A stretch of DNA of 43,077 nt from assembly GCA_905235375.1 (NCBI GenBank), contig CAJOLH010000054.1:1-43077 (forward strand), in the 5' to 3' direction. This DNA is from an uncultured Bacteroidales bacterium (GTDB taxonomy: Bacteria > Bacteroidota > Bacteroidia > Bacteroidales > UBA3663). This document shows positions 1-7,802 of this stretch, piece by piece. Numbering within the stretch: position 1 is the first letter of the stretch; each line of letters begins with the position of its first letter. A model generated the notes under the pieces. The model saw nothing but the letters and a program-made list of their open reading frames with translations, made no database searches and had not been told where the DNA came from. The position numbers and the translations under genes are program-made.

Positions 1-90
1 GCGAAGTTGTCCGCTTATCCGACTTTATTATAAACCTATAAAAGTTAAATTAGTCAACATTATTATAACCCACTAAAAACAATTACCACT

Positions 91-801
91 ATGAAAAAGC
101 TTTTATTCGTGTTATCAATGCTCCTCATCGGTATGCAGATGAATGGAGAGAGTAAGTACTTTCCTTCAGGTACAACTTGGACTGAAATCAGTAAAACTTA
201 TTGGTGGTCCAATTGGGACACAACAACGTACGTCGTTAAGGACGAGGTGCTACAGGATGGAATTGCCTACAATGAGGTGCTCGCAAATGGCAAGCGATAT
301 TGTCTTATTAGAGAAGAGGGTCCGTTGGTCTATATGTGGATTGATGAATATGAAAACGGCCTTTTGTATGATTTCGACTGGTGGGAAGGGAAAGAATATG
401 TGATTGACTTTCAAGATCCTTTTGGAGCAGATGGTGAGTTTTATCATGATGTAATTAACAAAATTGATGAAATGGTTCTTGAAGATGGTCAAACATACCA
501 GATTTGGACACCATATAATTTCAGTGGAGACAACTATATTATTTGTGGTATAGGTGCAACAAATGGTATATTCAAATATTTCTGGCCTATTCCAACTGGT
601 GGAGGAGTAGAACCTTGCCTATTAGAGTTTACAAGGGATGTCCAGCTGTATAATAAGGATAACTCGACAGAAGGACTCAAAGAGGTTGGTACTAACAATC
701 AGCAAAAGAGTTATCGTCCCATTCGTCTAAAAAGGAATGAAACTGGCGGATATGACCTGCAGGTGAAGAACTCCGATGGTTCTTGGAAAAATGTGAAATA
801 A
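91..801 (+). CDS. secreted protein of unknown function
   Basis: A 236-residue protein that starts MKKLLFVLSMLLIGMQMNG, a Sec signal peptide with a basic start and hydrophobic core. The mature part is rich in Trp, Tyr and acidic residues and alternates short beta-like stretches with turns, a style common in secreted Bacteroidota proteins of unknown function. No catalytic motif, lipobox or membrane segment was seen. The gene ends 14 bases before the start of the broken C25 peptidase and the two are probably cotranscribed; small secreted proteins of this kind are often found beside gingipain-like genes. The tail (GSWKNVK) does not look like a classical type IX sorting domain. Base composition is more AT-rich than the pectin genes downstream, as is that of its neighbour. 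Function unknown; that it is a real gene is fairly sure. Confidence 0.75.
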   Translation: MKKLLFVLSMLLIGMQMNGESKYFPSGTTWTEISKTYWWSNWDTTTYVVKDEVLQDGIAYNEVLANGKRYCLIREEGPLVYMWIDEYENGLLYDFDWWEGKEYVIDFQDPFGADGEFYHDVINKIDEMVLEDGQTYQIWTPYNFSGDNYIICGIGATNGIFKYFWPIPTGGGVEPCLLEFTRDVQLYNKDNSTEGLKEVGTNNQQKSYRPIRLKRNETGGYDLQVKNSDGSWKNVK

Positions 802-815
802 TTAGTACAATTGAT

Positions 816-3039
816 ATGAGACAAATTATAATAGCCTTGTTAGCGAGCTTTTCCATTGAATTGCTAGCAACAAACCAGAAGGAGGTTCGAACACTCAGGT
901 TTGATTCTGAAAAGTTGTCCATATCTTCGGTAGAATGCGATAATGGATCAATATATAGCCAGTTAGAATACGAAGGCATAGACACTAAGATAGAAGAATT
1001 GGGAATGCCCGAACTTCCCATTTACTATTTGAATGTCCCTTTGCCATTGGGTGCGACTAATATCGATTTAAATGTCCAAAGAAGCAGTATCATTTCCTTT
1101 GACCTGAATTATCCTGTAATACCTGTACAAGAGCTACCGACGACATCGCTTCTTTCAAGTGAACCAGATTTCACTGATCCTTGCGAGGAGATTTATTCAA
1201 AGAACTCCAAATTCCCAGAAAAGGAAGCATCGATAGCATGGACTCTGAACACTACTGGTGTGAGCAATGAGGTCGTTATTGCAGTATACCCGATTGTATA
1301 TTCTCCAAGAGTAAACACGATTGAACTCTCGAAATCCCTTACTGTCACCGTTAATTATTCCATTGATAGTAGGAACTCCCAAAAGCAAGGGTTGCATAAC
1401 CGCAGTTCGATAGGACTTCCTTTTTACGAGTATTGCATCATAACGCGTGATAGCCTTATACCTTCATTCGAGAAAATTATTGCATGGAAACGTACAAAGG
1501 GCATTGATGCAGGAGCAGTATCATTGGAGTCTATCTTGTCGAATTCCTACTGTTATTGAGATACTGTATCGGGAATAAACGACGATGCAGGGAAAATCAG
1601 GCAATATCTCCAATATGCATATCAGTCAGGAAAAGGCAAGTATGTATTCTTCGGAGGTAATTATACAAACTTGCCTTTAAGATATGGTACTGGAACTTAT
1701 AATACATGGACTTATTTGAGCGATGAATTGGCTGGTAATGTGCCAACAGACCAATATTTCAGTGAACTTAACACTAACTGGAATCAGGATAACGACATCT
1801 ATTATGGAGAGTCTAATTATAACATGGACTACAATCCAGAACTGTTTGTTGGCAGATTATTGTGTGAGATAAGTAAGGACATCGATAATTATACGGACAA
1901 ACTGCTCAGATATGAAAGGAATCCTGGCAACGGAGATTTTGAGTATTTGAAGAAAGCTTTCTATTGTCAAAGCGACCATACGCAACAGCAACATGAGGCT
2001 CAGTATTTAGTCACGACTTGTAATGACATCTTTACGACCAACACAATTCTTGAAGAATTGCCCAGCCCAGAAGTTTTGAATCCGTCTTTCCCTTCTGGAA
2101 CCCAAGTTATTGACTCTATGAATGCACCGAAATATGGTTATTTAAACTGGTTAGGTCATGGACATCCTTTGGCAATTTGTACAAAATCAGATGGTTTAAG
2201 GGAATCCGATGCAGTGTATGGTATCACTTCAATCCAAGTTGATAGTCTCCCATATATTAGGCGAGAGACAGGAAACGGACTTGATAATCTGAACAACAAG
2301 GATTATCCAGCCATAGCCTATGCCATATCTTGCACAATCACTCCATTTGACATATATATGCCAGTTTACCAAGGGTATCCCAATATCGGGCAATCCTTTA
2401 CGATGGGTAAAGATTACGGCGGCCCAGCATTGATTGGGAATACAAGGGTAGGAGTGGTCACTATTTCCAAAAGATTGCAAGGAAAATTCAATGCAAAAAT
2501 CAAAGAGTATTCTCTTGGAGAGGCTTTAAGTTATGCCAAGAAAGAGAATAATTATAGCAAACACTACATGGCATTGACGACTAACCTAATAGGTTGTCCA
2601 GAGTTGCACATGTGGACAAATATTCCAAGCTCTTTCGGAAACATTGTGAAGACTGATACCAGCTCGTCCGATACTAACCTGTCATTTACCGCAAACAGCG
2701 ACACCGTTCAAGTGGCAGTTAGGGATGTATGGGGAAATGATGATGTCGAATTATATACATTCCATCCCTCATACAGCAACTTGACCATTCCGAATGGTAA
2801 GGGCAAGCTGATTACCTTGGGCACTGAACCACTTGCCGGAAATACTGCATCTGGAGAACGATTCGGCTGAAGTTCATGGCAGGAGATATGTCTATGCTTC
2901 AAGTGCGAGTCTTGGTGGAGACCCCAATTCAACGTTCACCATCGAGAATGATGCAGACATAACTATCGAGAGAACTGGCGTTTTGAGACTTTCCGAAGGC
3001 TTCAAGGTAAAACAAGGCGCTCGTTTTGTTGTCAGATGA
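816..3039 (+). pseudogene. gingipain-like cysteine peptidase (C25 family), broken by a stop and a frameshift
   Basis: The start is the ATG at 816 (MRQIIIALLASFSIELLA, a signal peptide). A C25-type propeptide-like region follows, then the fold entry (YCIITRDSLIPSFEKIIAWK). TGA at 1557-1559 stops the frame, but translation in the same frame resumes directly with DTVSGINDDAGKIRQYLQYA and YVFFGGNYTNLP, the conserved gingipain core. The catalytic His lies in NWLGHGHP (CAT 2157-2159) and the catalytic Cys in AYAISCTI (TGC 2331-2333). This frame ends at 2870, while the natural C-terminus (LPEILHLENDSAEVHGRRYV, ending GFKVKQGARFVVR at 3039) lies in the next frame, so a one-base indel is expected around 2810-2840. 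C25 enzymes are secreted peptidases exported by the type IX system. Both active-site residues are intact, so decay is recent, or one or both lesions are sequence errors. Confidence 0.8.
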
Positions 3040-3054
3040 TTCAGTCCTAAAGAA

Positions 3055-3091
3055 TGCCTCCCTCCTTGAATCCATCTTAGGAAGGGAGGCA
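3055..3091 (+). terminator. hairpin after the C25 peptidase
   Basis: TGCCTCCCT (3055-3063) pairs with AGGGAGGCA (3083-3091), a perfect 9-bp GC-rich stem with a 19-base loop. It lies 15 bases after the peptidase stop and is followed by a weak T-rich stretch. Probable intrinsic terminator. Confidence 0.55.
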
Positions 3092-3254
3092 TATTTCTCG
3101 TTTCGAAGCAAAGAAGAATCAGCCCTTTCTCGCTCCATCCGCTGAAACCGAAGGCGCGGCATCGTTTGGTGCTGCGCCTTCAAAATTTATATTAGATACT
3201 TTCAAAAGAATCGAAAAGAGCGAAATAGCGTAGTGGATGTTAATTTGTCGAGGC

Positions 3255-3716
3255 ATGTCCCCCAACGTTCGTAAGAGGACATGATTCTATAGGATGATGT
3301 CCGCCAACGTTCGCTGAAGGACATGCTACGACGGGATGATGTCCTCTTACGAACGTTGGGGGACATGCTTCGATGGGATGATGTCCTCTAACGTTCGCTG
3401 GAGGACATGCTGCGACGGGATGATGTCCTCTTACGTACGCTGAAGGACATGCTACGACGGGATGATGTCCTCTAACGTACGCTGAAGGACATGCTTCGAC
3501 GGGAAGATGTCCTCTAACGTACGCTGAAGGACATGCTACGATGGGATGATGTCCTCTTACGTTCGCTGGAGGACATGCTGCGATGGGATGATGTCCTCTA
3601 ACGTCCGCTGAAGGACATGCTGCGACGAGATGATGTCCTCTAACGTACGCTGGAGGACATGCTTCGACGGGATGATGTCCTCCAGCGTACGTTGGGGGAC
3701 ATGCTACGATGGGAAA
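3255..3716. repeat. tandem array of eleven 42-bp palindromic units
   Basis: Eleven contiguous units start at 3255, 3297, 3339, 3381, 3423, 3465, 3507, 3549, 3591, 3633 and 3675, exactly 42 bp apart. Each holds a 28-bp palindrome-like core that opens with ATGTCC and closes with GGACAT around a central ACGT or ACGTACG, then a 14-bp spacer close to GCTACGACGGGATG. The cores differ in the arms. The core of unit 3 (3339-3366) is the exact reverse complement of the core of unit 1 (3255-3282), and unit 11 also looks inverted. The array sits between a terminator and the promoter of the glycosyltransferase operon. An open frame crosses it on the minus strand only because 42 is a multiple of 3. Function unknown. 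Confidence 0.9.
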
Positions 3717-3919
3717 TTGTTTTTCGAGATTTATGACTGGTGAATATTCTTCGTCGGGAAGACGTTCGTCATTACTTTTTGCCAATCACACTGGTCAATA
3801 GTCGATAAAATACATCTGGAACACAGAATTTACCACCAGATATGCAGTTTTTCTACGAATTTATCTGTATTTTTGCCGAATAATTAAGAAGGAACGATAA
3901 AAGGTTTTCTTAATTCAGG
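3717..3919 (+). promoter_or_regulatory. leader with Bacteroidota-type promoter for the glycosylation operon
   Basis: TATTTTTG at 3868-3875 matches the -7 consensus TAnnTTTG, with a T-run near 3848 at about the -33 position. The site is 44 bases before the ATG of the GT2 gene. The rest of the 200 bases between the 42-bp array and the gene shows no open frame or strong hairpin. Confidence 0.5.
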
Positions 3920-4660
3920 ATGAACAGAACGAGCGAATATCAGTTGGCCATCATTGTGCCCGTCTATAACGAGGAGGCGAATATGCCTGCCCTCGAAAAA
4001 GCTTTTACCGACTTTCTGCCAACGGCCGCCCGAAGCGCTTGCGTGCTTTTTGTGAACGATGGTTCCAAGGATAGAAGCTTGGAATTGTTGCGCGAGATGT
4101 GTGCCCGTCACGAACATTTCTATTTCATTTCATTTGTGCGCAATGCGGGATTGAGTGCTGCCATCAAGGCTGGCATCGACTATGTGCAGTCGCCCTTCGT
4201 GGGATATATCGACGCCGACCTTCAGACCTCGCCACAGGATTTCAATCTGCTCCTTGCCTACATCGATGACCACGAACTGGTGACGGGCATCCGTGTGGGA
4301 CGGAAGGACACGCGGTGGAAGCGTTTCCAGTCGAAGGTCGCCAACCGCTTTCGCCGCATGATGACGGGCGACACGGCACAGGACACCGGCTGCCCACTTA
4401 AGGTGATGCATACGGAGTCGGCCCGACGTGTGCCATTTTTCAAGGGGATGCACCGCTTCTTGCCGGCGCTCATCATGTTGCAGCATGGGCGGATCAAGCA
4501 GGTGCCGGTGCGCCATTTCCCGCGTGTGGCAGGCGAGTCGAAGTTCAGTTTCCGCAATCGTTCCATCGGCCCGCTCTTGGATTGCTTTGCATTCCGATGG
4601 ATGAGGTCGAGGTATATCAATTATGAAGTTGGCGAGGACAATCTGTCCGTTAACGAGTAA
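3920..4660 (+). CDS. family 2 glycosyltransferase (polyprenyl-phosphate sugar transferase type)
   Basis: A 246-residue GT-A fold enzyme. The N-terminus has the GT2 signature LAIIVPVYNEEANMPALEKA, then VLFVNDGSKDRSLELL, and the metal-binding DADLQ at residues 98-102 (YIDADLQTSPQDF). This is the pattern of dolichol/undecaprenyl-phosphate mannose or glucose synthases (DPM1, ArnC, GtrB). It lacks the C-terminal pair of membrane helices present in ArnC/GtrB, so it is probably a peripheral membrane enzyme. It should charge undecaprenyl phosphate with a sugar that the ArnT-like protein encoded 18 bases downstream then transfers in the periplasm. First gene of a three-gene operon with a promoter at 3868. 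Sugar and acceptor cannot be told from sequence. Confidence 0.9.
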   Translation: MNRTSEYQLAIIVPVYNEEANMPALEKAFTDFLPTAARSACVLFVNDGSKDRSLELLREMCARHEHFYFISFVRNAGLSAAIKAGIDYVQSPFVGYIDADLQTSPQDFNLLLAYIDDHELVTGIRVGRKDTRWKRFQSKVANRFRRMMTGDTAQDTGCPLKVMHTESARRVPFFKGMHRFLPALIMLQHGRIKQVPVRHFPRVAGESKFSFRNRSIGPLLDCFAFRWMRSRYINYEVGEDNLSVNE

Positions 4661-4678
4661 TTCCTAATCATCATCGCT

Positions 4679-6169
4679 ATGACCGACGAAACTACGGAAT
4701 CCAACAGTGTCATCTCGTTGCTGAGCAGAAAGTGGGTGAAGGTCTTCCTGCTTGTGTTTTTTGCCTTCTCCACCTTTTTTGTAAATAATTCCATCTTGCG
4801 TCCCGACCTTATGGAGGTGCGCAATCTTGTCACGGCTCACGAGATGGTCACCGATGGCAACTGGGTGGTAACCACGATGAATGGCCAGTACCGGTTCGAG
4901 AAACCGCCCCTCCCCACCTGGGTTGCAGCAGGCGTGGAGCTTGTCTTTGGCGACAGTCTGTCGATGCAGCGTGCTGCGACGGGCGTCATGGGTCTGCTTC
5001 TGGCGTTCTTTCTCTATCTTTTTGCCCGCAGGATTACGTCGAGCCGCTCTACGGGGCTGGTGGCTGCTTTGATGTTGCTCACCTGCTATAATGTTGTGCT
5101 GCAGGGTCGCACGGCGACGTGGGACATCTATTGCCACGCCTTCATGCTTGGCGCTGTCTATTTCCTCTACAAGGCGCTCTACCATCCGGCGCGCTTCTCC
5201 AACTTCCTTCTTGCTGGTGTCATGATGGGTCTTTCGTTCATGTCGAAGGGACCTGTTGCGATATTGGCCATGCTGTTGCCCGCTGTGATAGCCTTGCTGG
5301 TATGGCGTGTGCCTGATATGCGCGGGCGCTGGCTTTCGATCGCCGGTGCGCTGCTGCTGGCAGTGGTGCTGGGCGGGTGGTGGTATGCCTATATCTATCT
5401 CCGTGTGCCCGATGCTGTGTCGGCGATTGTTCAGAAAGAGACCACGTCGTGGGTGGATCACAATGTGCGGCCGTGGTGGTACTATTGGCGGTTCTTCCTT
5501 GAGAGTGGCATTTGGGCTCCCTTGCTTGTCTATGTCATCGTTCGTTCCATCAAGGGCTGGAAGAGCGAGCCAGCGGCTACGCGCATCGGTCTGGTGTGGA
5601 CATTGGCTGGCGTGGTGCTCATGTCGCTGTTCCCCGAGAAGAAGATGCGTTATCTGATGCCGCTGATGGTTCCCTGCTGTCTGCTGATGGCCTCGTGGGT
5701 ATCGGGTCATTGGCAGGCGCGCACAGTGCGGCGTCTTGTGGGTGTGGTCTGCTGTCTGTTTGTGCTGTTCGAATGGTTATTCTTTCCGCTGTTCAAACAC
5801 TTCTTCGGTTATGACGAGCGCGCCGGGCTTTCCGAACTGCGAACGCTCGTTCAGCAGGACTCTACGTACAAGGTGTGCTATGTGGATCAGGAGGAGCACA
5901 TCTTCCGCATCGATATGGTTTATCATCTGATGCACAAGGTGGAAACCTGTCCGTCGGAGGCACTCGACGGCTATCTGGCACAGTCAGGCACCCCCGTGCT
6001 GCTGCTTCTGCCGAAGGATTTTGACCTTGCTGTCATCACTCTGCCCGAAGGTGCCGCACTCAGCGACGTGGGCACGTACGACGATAATAACCTTCCCTCG
6101 ACCGACAAGCATTACAACACGTCGCTCGTCAACCGAGCTGTCACGTTCACACCCGCAGTCACTAATTAG
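4679..6169 (+). CDS. ArnT/PMT-like integral membrane glycosyltransferase (GT83-like)
   Basis: A 496-residue polytopic membrane protein. After a cytoplasmic start and a first membrane segment (VFLLVFFAFSTFFVNN) comes the first periplasmic loop with acidic residues (RPDLMEVRNLVTAHEM), where ArnT/PMT family enzymes bind the lipid-linked donor, followed by RFEKPPLPTW, a family hallmark (EKPPL). Around ten further hydrophobic segments follow and a soluble periplasmic tail from about residue 385. The family moves a sugar from polyprenyl phosphate to lipid A, protein or another envelope acceptor. It follows the GT2 gene, the likely maker of its donor, and is followed 4 bases later by the LabN-domain gene, so the three act together. 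Whether the acceptor is lipid A is not shown. Confidence 0.88.
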   Translation: MTDETTESNSVISLLSRKWVKVFLLVFFAFSTFFVNNSILRPDLMEVRNLVTAHEMVTDGNWVVTTMNGQYRFEKPPLPTWVAAGVELVFGDSLSMQRAATGVMGLLLAFFLYLFARRITSSRSTGLVAALMLLTCYNVVLQGRTATWDIYCHAFMLGAVYFLYKALYHPARFSNFLLAGVMMGLSFMSKGPVAILAMLLPAVIALLVWRVPDMRGRWLSIAGALLLAVVLGGWWYAYIYLRVPDAVSAIVQKETTSWVDHNVRPWWYYWRFFLESGIWAPLLVYVIVRSIKGWKSEPAATRIGLVWTLAGVVLMSLFPEKKMRYLMPLMVPCCLLMASWVSGHWQARTVRRLVGVVCCLFVLFEWLFFPLFKHFFGYDERAGLSELRTLVQQDSTYKVCYVDQEEHIFRIDMVYHLMHKVETCPSEALDGYLAQSGTPVLLLLPKDFDLAVITLPEGAALSDVGTYDDNNLPSTDKHYNTSLVNRAVTFTPAVTN

Positions 6170-6173
6170 AAAT

Positions 6174-6809
6174 ATGCACCTCCTCGTTTTTGCCATCGGC
6201 ATGTTGGCGCAAGCCTTTTTCTCGGCGCGCATACTGGTTCAGTGGATACTGAGCGAACGGAGCCGTCGCGTGGTGACACCTGTGACCTATTGGGCGTTCT
6301 CGCTGATCGGTTCTGCCTTGATGTTCGTCTATGGCATTTGCCGTCATGACTTCTCCATCCTGCTGGGGCAGACGCTTACATATTATATTTATATTTGGAA
6401 CCTTCATGCCCAAGGGCATTGGAAGAGCATCCGTCCGACGGCGGTGCGCTACTTCATGTTGGCATTGCCCCCTGCGGCGATGCTTGCGCTGGCAGCCAGC
6501 ACCGACGAGCTCCTGCAGTCGCTCTTCCGCAACGAGAACATCCCGCTGTGGCTACTGCTTTTAGGCTCTGTGGGTCAGATAGTTTTCGCGTTGCGTTTCG
6601 TCTATCAGTGGTACTATTCGTATCGCCGTGGCGAATCGATGCTTCCGATGGGTTTCTGGCTGATCAGCCTGGCAGGTGCGTCGCTCATCATCATCTACGC
6701 AATCATTCGCCTCGACCCCGTGCTTATCCTGGGCCAAGGCTGCGGATTCATCGCCTACTTTCGTAACATTGTGCTGCTTCGCCGCGAACGTGATGCCAAA
6801 TCTACCTGA
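6174..6809 (+). CDS. lipid-A-disaccharide synthase N-terminal-like membrane protein (two LabN repeats)
   Basis: The ATG at 6174 gives 211 residues. An open frame extends further upstream but overlaps the preceding gene, and this ATG stands 4 bases after that gene's stop. The protein has two similar halves of three helices: first FSARILVQWILSERSRRVVT, with PVTYWAFSLIGSALMFVYGI; second ALRFVYQWYYSYRRGESMLP, with MGFWLISLAGASLIIIYAI. The repeated pattern (aromatic-rich helix, positive loop, P-x-x-F/Y-W helix, then DxxxLLGQ/DPVLILGQ) is the LabN domain (PF07578), found free-standing next to GT2 and ArnT-like genes. Its role is unproven; a lipid-linked sugar flippase or accessory protein has been suggested for such small membrane partners. 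The last 8 bases overlap the convergent dipeptidase gene. Confidence 0.85.
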   Translation: MHLLVFAIGMLAQAFFSARILVQWILSERSRRVVTPVTYWAFSLIGSALMFVYGICRHDFSILLGQTLTYYIYIWNLHAQGHWKSIRPTAVRYFMLALPPAAMLALAASTDELLQSLFRNENIPLWLLLLGSVGQIVFALRFVYQWYYSYRRGESMLPMGFWLISLAGASLIIIYAIIRLDPVLILGQGCGFIAYFRNIVLLRRERDAKST

Positions 6810-7614
6810 TCGGGAAGGTGAAGTAATGGTCGGGATAGGGTTCGTTCTTCAGGGTAAAGTGCCACCATTCGACGGCGATGGGATTGAAGCCGTGGCGCAT
6901 CATGGCTTCGCGCAGGATGCGACGATTGTTCGTCTGTTCGCGCGTTAAACCACGGGAATAGTTGTAATGAGATGTCTCGCCCAGAAAGTCGTAGGTGCCG
7001 CCCATATCGACTTCGCGCTCAGTTTTCATGTCGAAGAGCGTGAGGTCGAGTGTCGATCCGCGTGTGTGTCCGGAATGATGGGCGATGTATCCGCGTTTGA
7101 AAAGCTCGGACTTGGGGCAGTCGGGGTAGAAATATGGCTTCATGCGCTGATCATCGAGGTCGCTGCCCCAACGAACGAAGAAATCGACCGCCATCTGCGG
7201 ACGGTAGGCGTCGAAGATCTTCAGGCGGTAGCCTTGCTCCCTGAGGTCGTCGCAGACGAGCTTGAGGCTATCGGCTGCCTGGCGGGTCAGATAGGCTAAG
7301 GGGCGCTCATAGCCGGGGATGCGGTCGCCGACGAAGTTGTAGGTCGTGTAGTAGCGAATCTCCTGAATGATGTCGGGGCATACATCGGCCAGCAGGACGA
7401 AGTCGGCGGGGATGGAGGACGGAGCTGTGGCGGGCTCGGAAGCCTTCGAAGATTCGGCGGGTTCGGATGACACTGTTCCCTCGACGGACCCGGAGACCTC
7501 GGAAGACGCTGAAGGCGCTGAGGCGGGTTGCTCAGGGGCAGTCTGTTGACGGCACGAAGTGAGGCACAGCGCAATGGCTGCAGCGAAGAGGATGGATTTC
7601 TGAATAGTTCGCAT
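6802..7614 (-). CDS. VanX-like D-alanyl-D-alanine dipeptidase lipoprotein (M15D)
   Basis: The start is placed at 7614 (MRTIQKSILFAAAIALCLTSC), because this gives a lipoprotein signal with Cys21 and a promoter lies just upstream at 7657-7664. A low-complexity Ser/Pro/Ala/Glu linker (about residues 22-68) leads to the peptidase domain. Zinc ligands and catalytic residues of the VanX family are present: Arg138 (AYRP), His183 and Asp190 (SGHTRGSTLDL), and Glu249 and His252 (EWWHF). The enzyme cleaves D-Ala-D-Ala. In Gram-negative bacteria such enzymes usually recycle peptidoglycan dipeptides rather than give vancomycin resistance, and no vanH/vanA partners are present. It converges on the LabN gene with an 8-base overlap. 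The lipoprotein anchor places it in the envelope. Confidence 0.92.
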   Translation of the reverse strand: MRTIQKSILFAAAIALCLTSCRQQTAPEQPASAPSASSEVSGSVEGTVSSEPAESSKASEPATAPSSIPADFVLLADVCPDIIQEIRYYTTYNFVGDRIPGYERPLAYLTRQAADSLKLVCDDLREQGYRLKIFDAYRPQMAVDFFVRWGSDLDDQRMKPYFYPDCPKSELFKRGYIAHHSGHTRGSTLDLTLFDMKTEREVDMGGTYDFLGETSHYNYSRGLTREQTNNRRILREAMMRHGFNPIAVEWWHFTLKNEPYPDHYFTFPIR

Positions 7615-7656
7615 TTGCTCGATGGATTTGTGGATTTTACAATCGTTTTTATGGCG

Positions 7657-7664
7657 CAAATATA
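7657..7664 (-). promoter_or_regulatory. -7 element upstream of the dipeptidase gene
   Basis: Read on the minus strand the sequence is TATATTTG, matching TAnnTTTG, 43 bases before the chosen start at 7614. The -33 element is weak. Its position argues against starts upstream of 7614. Confidence 0.5.
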
Positions 7665-7725
7665 CTAATAATTGTCATTCGCAGCGCAATTCGATGCAAA
7701 AAACAAGAAAAAACCGCCTTGTCTT

Positions 7726-7756
7726 TTTGCTTTTTCGCCAAAATACAGTAACTTTG
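7726..7756 (+). promoter_or_regulatory. promoter of the ABC exporter gene
   Basis: TTTG at 7726-7729 and TAACTTTG at 7749-7756, with a 19-base spacer, fit the Bacteroidota housekeeping promoter (-33 TTTG, -7 TAnnTTTG). The ATG follows 46 bases later. Confidence 0.65.
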
Positions 7757-7802
7757 CCCACGAAAAGGAATCCCTTTTCAACCTCATACATATTTCTTCA
7801 GC

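Noticed and set aside
3255..3716. CRISPR array
   Set aside because: Units are contiguous with near-constant spacers and there are no unique spacers or cas genes. The same applies to 28681-29163.
3240..3785. 181-codon minus-strand open frame over the first 42-bp array
   Set aside because: It is open because the period is a multiple of three. The product is only a 14-residue repeat, it has no signal or promoter, and the DNA variation keeps palindrome ends rather than amino acids.
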